NCBI RefSeq assembly: GCF_006770265.1
Contig: NZ_CP017194.1
Coordinates: 496,001 to 560,000, forward strand
Length of the DNA stretch: 64,000 bases
Direction of reading: 5' to 3'
From: Lactococcus carnosus
GTDB taxonomy: Bacteria; Bacillota; Bacilli; Lactobacillales; Streptococcaceae
Under the pieces are notes generated by a model. That model was not told the origin of the DNA. It searched no databases and saw only the letters and a program-made list of their open reading frames with translations. A program made the position numbers and the translations under genes. This document shows, one piece after another, positions 58,670 to 64,000 of the stretch; the stretch's first letter is position 1; each line of letters begins with the position of its first letter.

Positions 58670-60376
58670 ATGCTATTTAATGCAATCAAGCAATACAAAT
58701 TCTGGGCTTTGGGCTCACTTGCCATGGTTATCATTGTCGTCGCAACATCATTATGGCAACCACAAATTCTGACACAAGTCCTCGAGGCTGTGTCTAAAAA
58801 TGATAAAGAGAAGATAGCGGGTTATGGGGTACAACTCCTCATTATTGCTGGTATCGGTCTTATCGCTGGTGTGATTAATACCATCTTTGCTGCAAAAATT
58901 GCGCAAGGGGTATCAGCTGATTTACGGGAGCAAACGTTCCGTAAGATTCAGAGCTTTTCATATGCGAATATCGAGCAGTTCAATGCGGGTAATTTAGTTG
59001 TCCGTATGACAAATGACGTCAATCAAGTTATGAACTTGATTATGATTCTCTTCCAGATCTTATTACGCGTGCCACTTTTGTTCATCGGTGCATTTGTTTT
59101 AGCGATTCACACGCTACCAAAATTATGGTGGATCATCGTTGTCTTGGTTGTTGTGATTGTCTTAATCACAGCAGTTGCCATGGGCAATATGGGCAAACAT
59201 TTTGGTGCCTTCCAAAAATTAATGGACAAACTAAATGGGATTGCAAAAGAAAATCTGCGTGGCACACGTGTCGTCAAATCTTTTGTACAAGAAAAAGAAC
59301 AGGCTGCCAAGTTTGATGCCAACTCTGATGAGCTTTTAGGCCATAACTTAGTTGTTAGCTACATTTTCTCAGTCATGATTCCAGCCTTTACATTTGCGGC
59401 TTATATCGCTATTTTTGCTGCTATCTGGTTTGTATCGACCTATGTTGAAAAAGCACCAAAGGATTTAGCAAGTATCGCCTCATTTATGACCTACATGATG
59501 CAAATTATGTTTGCTATCATCATGGGTGGTATGATGTCGATGATGGCATCACGTGCCTTCATCTCACTAAAACGGATTGGTGAAGTCATCCATACAGAAC
59601 CAGCTATGTACTTCAAAGATACTGAAGATATCGATTTGAGCGGAGATCTTGAATTTGATAAGGTGAGTTTCTCTTACCCATCAGATGATGAGTTGACACT
59701 TGAAAATATATCTTTTAGTATCAAAGCTGGTGAAATGGTCGGTGTCGTTGGTGCAACGGGTGCGGGTAAATCAACCTTAGCACAACTCATCCCTCGTTTG
59801 TTTGATCCAACAGCGGGTACGATTAAAATCGGTGGTCACGATCTACGTGAGATTAACCGCCATAATTTACGTCAGACAGTCTCTATCGTCTTACAGCGTG
59901 CTATTTTATTTTCAGGTACTGTCGGACAGAATCTCAAGCATGGTAAAGCAGATGCGACAGAGGCTGACATGACACGTGCCAGTGCAATCTCACAAGCACG
60001 TGAGTTTATAGAAAAAATGTCAGATGTTTTTGAGAGCCCTGTTGAAGAACGTGGGACAAACTTTTCCGGTGGTCAGAAACAACGCCTATCAATCGCACGT
60101 GGTGTTATCGGAGATCCTAAAATTTTGATTTTAGATGATTCAACGTCGGCACTTGATGCCAAATCTGAGAAACTCGTTCAACAAGCCTTAGCAGGGGAGC
60201 TTGCCAATACAACGAAGATTATTATTGCCCAAAAGATATCATCAGTCGTACATGCAGATAAAATCTTAGTCTTAGATGCTGGTAAATTAATCGGGGTCGG
60301 GACACATAAAGAACTTGTTGCTAACAATGACACCTATCGTGAAATCTATAATACACAGAAAGGAAGTGAGGATTAA
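58670..60376 (+). CDS. heterodimeric multidrug ABC exporter, subunit 1 (LmrC-like)
   Basis: A 568-residue half-transporter: six helices (about 1-310) then an ATPase. Walker A is GATGAGKST; the signature reads FSGGQKQR; Walker B is [11 protein letters not shown], with Asp where the catalytic Glu normally sits. That is the degenerate-site subunit of pairs such as LmrCD, EfrCD and TM287/288. AAAGGA before ATG 58670 decides the start; the GTG at 58655 is an alternative. It exports drugs or lipids with the next gene. Confidence 0.9.
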   Translation: MLFNAIKQYKFWALGSLAMVIIVVATSLWQPQILTQVLEAVSKNDKEKIAGYGVQLLIIAGIGLIAGVINTIFAAKIAQGVSADLREQTFRKIQSFSYANIEQFNAGNLVVRMTNDVNQVMNLIMILFQILLRVPLLFIGAFVLAIHTLPKLWWIIVVLVVVIVLITAVAMGNMGKHFGAFQKLMDKLNGIAKENLRGTRVVKSFVQEKEQAAKFDANSDELLGHNLVVSYIFSVMIPAFTFAAYIAIFAAIWFVSTYVEKAPKDLASIASFMTYMMQIMFAIIMGGMMSMMASRAFISLKRIGEVIHTEPAMYFKDTEDIDLSGDLEFDKVSFSYPSDDELTLENISFSIKAGEMVGVVGATGAGKSTLAQLIPRLFDPTAGTIKIGGHDLREINRHNLRQTVSIVLQRAILFSGTVGQNLKHGKADATEADMTRASAISQAREFIEKMSDVFESPVEERGTNFSGGQKQRLSIARGVIGDPKILILDDSTSALDAKSEKLVQQALAGELANTTKIIIAQKISSVVHADKILVLDAGKLIGVGTHKELVANNDTYREIYNTQKGSED

Positions 60377-62280
60377 TGGGAGAATATAGAAAAGCAATCA
60401 AATTTTTCTGGAATTACTTCAAAAAATTTAAACTATCCTTGCTATTGATTGCTGTCACAGTAATCGTAGCAACTTATCTGCAAGTTAAGGCACCAGTTTA
60501 TATCGGTAATGCCTTGACAGAGTTAGTCCAATGGGTCACAGACTTTTTTAAACACCAAGGTGCTGAAAAAGCAGTCGCCTCTTTTAACGGTCATATTCCG
60601 GCCGAATTACCACAGGCGATGGCCAGTCAATTGGCTAAAAATGGGCTACCTACTGATGTCAGTAAATTAGTAGATTTAGCCAAACATGTGCCAGAAAAAA
60701 CAGCCTTCTTTCATGTCATGTGGCAACTACTAATTGCCTACGTTTTCATGACAGTTGCTATGTTAATGTATGAAGTACTCTTTGGACGTATCGTCTCACA
60801 TTCAACTAACTCTATGCGTAAAGGCTTGTTTGGGAAACTTGAGCGTTTGACGGTATCATTCTTTGACCGTCATAAAGATGGAGATATTCTAAGTCGCTTT
60901 ACATCAGACTTGGATAATATCCAAAACTCACTCAACCAATCCCTTGTACAAATTGTTACCCAAGCTGCCATGTTTATCGGCGTCTTGATTATGATGTTCC
61001 GTCAAAATGTCACCTTGGCATGGGTGACGATTGCCTCAACACCAATCGCCCTGTTACTTGTCATTGTCATCATTCGTCAGGCTAAGAAATACATCGACTT
61101 GCAACAAGAAGAAGTTGGTCATCTCAATGCCTATATGGACGAAAAAATCTCAGGTCAAAAAGTGATCATCGTCGAAGGTCTTGAGCAAGACGCAATCGAT
61201 GGCTTTATCGCACAAAATGATAAAGTACGCAAGGCGACCTTTAAAGGTCAAGTTTATTCTGGTATGCTAATGCCCATGTTAAATGGGATGAGCTTTGTCA
61301 ACTTGGCTATCGTCATCTTTGCGGGGTCAATGATTGCGCTGAATGATGCATCGATGTCAAATGCTGTAGCGCTTGGCCTAGTCGTTATGTTTGTCCAATA
61401 TTCGCAACAGTACTACCAACCACTGATGCAGATTTCATCTTCATTTTCTCAATTACAGATGGCCATTACAGGTGCCCATCGTTTGCAAGAAATGTTTGAT
61501 GAAAAAGAAGAAGTGAGACCTGAAAATGGCCTTGTCTTTGATGATATCAAAGAGGGTGTGCAAATCGAACATATCGATTTCAGTTATCTACCAGGTAAAC
61601 CGGTTTTAAATGATGTCAGTATCGATGTTAAAAAAGGTCAGATGGTTGCAGTTGTTGGGCCAACAGGTTCAGGTAAAACGACCATTATGAACCTGATGAA
61701 TCGGTTTTATGATGTTGATAGTGGTAGTATCAAATTTGATGGCGTTGATATCAGAGAGATGGATCTAGATTCATTACGTCGTGGTGTTGGGATCGTGTTA
61801 CAGGATTCAGTTTTATTTAGTGGCACGATTAGAGATAACATCAGATTTGGTTTTGATGCGACGGATGAAGCCGTGATTACGGCTGCTAAGACGACGCACA
61901 TTCATGAGTTTATCGAGAGCTTACCAGATAAGTATGACACATTAGTTGACGATGACGAGAGTGTCTTCTCGACAGGTCAAAAACAACAAATTTCGATTGC
62001 TCGGACGATTTTGACGAATCCTAAGCTACTCATACTAGATGAAGCAACATCAAATGTTGATACGGTTACGGAAGAACAAATTCAATGGGCCATGGAAGCT
62101 GCCATCGCTGGCCGTACATCATTTGTTATTGCCCATCGTCTCAAAACGATTCTCAATGCAGATAAAATCGTTGTCTTAAAAGATGGCGTTGTGATTGAAG
62201 AAGGGAATCATCATGAGTTACTCCAAATACCTGATGGTTTCTATTCTGAACTTTACCACAATCAATTCGTATTTGAATAA
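60376..62280 (+). CDS. heterodimeric multidrug ABC exporter, subunit 2 (LmrD-like)
   Basis: A 634-residue half-transporter that overlaps subunit 1 (TAATG). An insertion after helix 1 (about 45-110) lengthens the external loop, as in LmrD. The ATPase has Walker [10 protein letters not shown], Walker [13 protein letters not shown] with catalytic Glu, and a changed signature STGQKQQ. Thus this subunit supplies the catalytic Glu for the active site and the poor signature for the inactive one. No PadR-type LmrR regulator gene is adjacent. Confidence 0.9.
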   Translation: MGEYRKAIKFFWNYFKKFKLSLLLIAVTVIVATYLQVKAPVYIGNALTELVQWVTDFFKHQGAEKAVASFNGHIPAELPQAMASQLAKNGLPTDVSKLVDLAKHVPEKTAFFHVMWQLLIAYVFMTVAMLMYEVLFGRIVSHSTNSMRKGLFGKLERLTVSFFDRHKDGDILSRFTSDLDNIQNSLNQSLVQIVTQAAMFIGVLIMMFRQNVTLAWVTIASTPIALLLVIVIIRQAKKYIDLQQEEVGHLNAYMDEKISGQKVIIVEGLEQDAIDGFIAQNDKVRKATFKGQVYSGMLMPMLNGMSFVNLAIVIFAGSMIALNDASMSNAVALGLVVMFVQYSQQYYQPLMQISSSFSQLQMAITGAHRLQEMFDEKEEVRPENGLVFDDIKEGVQIEHIDFSYLPGKPVLNDVSIDVKKGQMVAVVGPTGSGKTTIMNLMNRFYDVDSGSIKFDGVDIREMDLDSLRRGVGIVLQDSVLFSGTIRDNIRFGFDATDEAVITAAKTTHIHEFIESLPDKYDTLVDDDESVFSTGQKQQISIARTILTNPKLLILDEATSNVDTVTEEQIQWAMEAAIAGRTSFVIAHRLKTILNADKIVVLKDGVVIEEGNHHELLQIPDGFYSELYHNQFVFE

Positions 62281-62315
62281 TCAGTATCAGCTTTAAACTA
62301 GCTGAGATATAAGAC

Positions 62316-62355
62316 TAAAAATCGGCAAAGTGAGTCACTTACTTTGCCGATTTTT
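62316..62355 (+). terminator. terminator of the ABC exporter operon
   Basis: AAAAATCGGCAAAGT and ACTTTGCCGATTTTT form a perfect 15-bp stem. Confidence 0.9.
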
Positions 62356-62507
62356 ATGTGCTAAACTTCTGCTTAGAAAGTCACAAAGCTCACTTTTTCA
62401 GGCAAAACTAGTATAAGCGACTGATGATATGGCAGGAAAAATGCTTATTGTTCTAACCTGTTTATTCTCATTTATTATGCGATATAGGCGTCAAAATAGA
62501 AATTTTA

Positions 62508-62554
62508 TGGTAAAATGAATAGGCATGAATTTGACATTTAAGAATTGGACTTAA
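62508..62554 (+). promoter_or_regulatory. murA promoter and possible 9-codon leader ORF
   Basis: Extended -10 TGG-TAAAAT (62508-62516) predicts a start near 62523. An open frame ATG 62525 to TAA 62554 (9 codons) fills the leader and ends seven bases before murA. murA itself has only a weak TTGGA site inside this frame. Confidence 0.4.
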
Positions 62555-62561
62555 GATAAAT

Positions 62562-63830
62562 ATGAAAAAAATAGTAATAAATGGTGGTAAGAGAATCTCC
62601 GGGGAAGTGACGATATCAGGAGCGAAGAACTCAGTTGTTGCCCTGATTCCAGCTACGATTTTAGCGGATGACATCGTCACATTAGAGGGTGTACCAGACA
62701 TTTCGGATGTGGCAAGTTTAATTGAGATTTTAGAAATCATGGGCGCTAAAGTTGCGCGTGATATCGCAGCGGGTGTGGTCGTTATTGACCCTCGTGGTGT
62801 TGAATCTAAGCCGTTACCTTATGGTAAAATCAACTCATTACGTGCCTCTTATTACTTTAATGGCTCTTTACTAGGTAAATTTGGTGAAGCGACTGTGGGA
62901 TTACCTGGCGGTTGTGATTTAGGGCCAAGACCAATAGATTTACACATCAAAGCGTTTGAGGCTTTAGGTGCGCGTATGACCTTTAAAGAAAATGCCATGC
63001 ATTTAACAACAGATGGTGTACGCCTGAAAGCTGCGACTATTTTTATGGATATGGTCTCAGTTGGAGCGACCATTAATACGATGCTAGCAGCAGTTAAAGC
63101 TGAAGGTCGTACCATTATTGAAAATGCAGCAAGAGAACCTGAAATTATCGATGTTGCAACCTTGTTGAATAACATGGGTGCAAAAGTTCGTGGTGCAGGA
63201 ACTGACGTGATTCGTATCGATGGTGTTGAAAAACTGGGTGGTGCGCGTCATACAGTCATTCCAGACCGGATAGAAGCTGGGACTTATCTCAGTATTGCCG
63301 CAGCGTTTGGAGACGGTGTTATCGTCAATAACGTGATTTATGAGCATCTAGAGTCTTTCATCGCTAAACTTGAAGAGATGGGTGTTAAACTGATTATTCG
63401 GGATGACTCGATAGAAGTCTTAAAATCGGAAAATCTCAAAGCTGTCACGATTAAAACAGTCCCATATCCTGGATTTGCAACAGACTTACAGCAACCCATC
63501 ACACCGCTGCTTCTCATGACAAATGGGCGTGGTAAGATTATTGATACCATCTATGAAAAACGGGTTAACCATGCCGCTGAACTTGCACGCATGGGGGCAA
63601 CTATTTCAGCTAATAATGGTGAAGTGAGCTACCATGCACCAAATGTTTTAAGTGGTGCAGAAGTGGTTGCGACAGATTTAAGAGCTGGCGCAGCTTTGGT
63701 CAATGCAGGAATTATAGCAAGTGGTGAAACTAAGATTTCAAATGTTGAGTTCATCCTACGTGGCTATGATAATATTATCGAGAAGATGACAGCACTGGGT
63801 GTTGATATTAAATTAGTTGATGAAAACTGA
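62562..63830 (+). CDS. murA: UDP-N-acetylglucosamine 1-carboxyvinyltransferase
   Basis: A 422-residue enzyme of the first committed step of peptidoglycan synthesis; it adds enolpyruvate to UDP-GlcNAc. [14 protein letters not shown] is at the N-terminus, and the active-site cysteine is C118 in [10 protein letters not shown], the residue modified by fosfomycin. [13 protein letters not shown] is the substrate loop near 325. Lactic acid bacteria usually have two murA genes; which one this is cannot be told. The start MKKIVINGG is the family start. Confidence 0.95.
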   Translation: MKKIVINGGKRISGEVTISGAKNSVVALIPATILADDIVTLEGVPDISDVASLIEILEIMGAKVARDIAAGVVVIDPRGVESKPLPYGKINSLRASYYFNGSLLGKFGEATVGLPGGCDLGPRPIDLHIKAFEALGARMTFKENAMHLTTDGVRLKAATIFMDMVSVGATINTMLAAVKAEGRTIIENAAREPEIIDVATLLNNMGAKVRGAGTDVIRIDGVEKLGGARHTVIPDRIEAGTYLSIAAAFGDGVIVNNVIYEHLESFIAKLEEMGVKLIIRDDSIEVLKSENLKAVTIKTVPYPGFATDLQQPITPLLLMTNGRGKIIDTIYEKRVNHAAELARMGATISANNGEVSYHAPNVLSGAEVVATDLRAGAALVNAGIIASGETKISNVEFILRGYDNIIEKMTALGVDIKLVDEN

Positions 63831-63867
63831 TTTTTATACCTAGTCACTTGATAGGCAGATAGATACA

Positions 63868-63897
63868 AGAGAACAAAGTAATTTGTTCTTTTTTTAT
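63868..63897 (+). terminator. terminator of murA
   Basis: AGAACAAA pairs with TTTGTTCT around GTAA, followed by T7. Confidence 0.85.
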
Positions 63898-63948
63898 TTT
63901 GGCAAATTGTAAAATTAGTTTAGCCACCCTGAAGCAAGCAAAAAACAT

Positions 63949-64000
63949 CTGAATCTCTTATACTTGAATTGTAAGATAACAAGTAGGAAGGTATTCAGAT
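63949..64000. other. nested inverted repeat at window end
   Basis: ATCTGAAT (63949-63956) and ATTCAGAT (63993-64000) enclose ACTTG/CAAGT. The structure may continue past the window, so its nature (leader RNA, operator or element end) is open. Confidence 0.3.

Overview
This window reads as low-GC Firmicute chromosome, most likely Lactococcus or a close relative in the Streptococcaceae. This is inferred from gene content and order: pyc behind ftsW, a walR-walK-walJ set, RpoY next to RNase J1, tsaB-rimI-tsaD, and an LmrC/LmrD-type ABC pair. CcpA-type cre boxes, strong AGGAGG ribosome sites and TTG starts fit as well. There are no rRNA, tRNA, CRISPR, prophage or intact insertion-sequence features.

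Layout. 1-7.9 kb: end of an MFS exporter, rpmG, ftsW with a long structured leader, pyc, fba followed by tandem hairpin repeats, and a DUF4044 micro-protein. 7.9-11.1 kb (minus): walR-walK-walJ, with walK frameshifted in a G-tract. 11.2-14.4 kb: a polar amino-acid ABC importer. 14.4-18.7 kb: a CBS-domain protein with a HEPN-like motif, then tmk-holB-ricT-yabA-rsmI. 18.8-21 kb: an orphan amino-acid binding lipoprotein and an SLC13-type permease. 21.1-24.8 kb: GntR regulator, PTS IIC and 6-phospho-beta-glucosidase with operator candidates and a cre box. 24.9-27.7 kb: an accessory locus with a strong palindrome-bearing promoter, a 56-aa double-glycine-leader peptide, an attenuator, an ABC ATPase, an ABC permease and a short C39-type peptidase fragment. 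28.2-37.2 kb: Mga-like regulator, P-type Ca2+-ATPase (minus), tex-sprT-nuclease, adenosine deaminase. 37.4-39.9 kb: two related membrane proteins and a broken YiiX-like cysteine hydrolase. 40-45.7 kb: rnjA and rpoY (minus), then tsaB, two GNAT genes, tsaD and an RpiR regulator. 45.8-51.9 kb: a beta-glucoside/oligosaccharide ABC locus with a decayed ROK kinase. 51.9-64 kb: a flavoprotein, a broken HTH/PASTA locus, pgi, tpx, a CDF transporter, the heterodimeric multidrug ABC exporter and murA.

How it works together: central carbon metabolism (pyc, fba, pgi), two beta-glucoside uptake and hydrolysis modules under catabolite control, amino-acid import, cell-envelope control (WalRK, FtsW, MurA), and housekeeping for DNA replication and tRNA modification.

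Most notable. (1) The peptide/ABC/C39 locus at 24.95-27.67 kb is the best candidate for an undescribed system. (2) Six unrelated genes have a -10 box placed exactly six bases before their ATG, which predicts leaderless mRNAs. (3) The ftsW leader holds a three-way junction and a hairpin between ribosome site and start codon. (4) Hairpin repeats behind fba show compensatory change. (5) Four genes appear broken (walK, the YiiX-like gene, the ROK kinase, the PASTA gene); walK may be a sequencing error.
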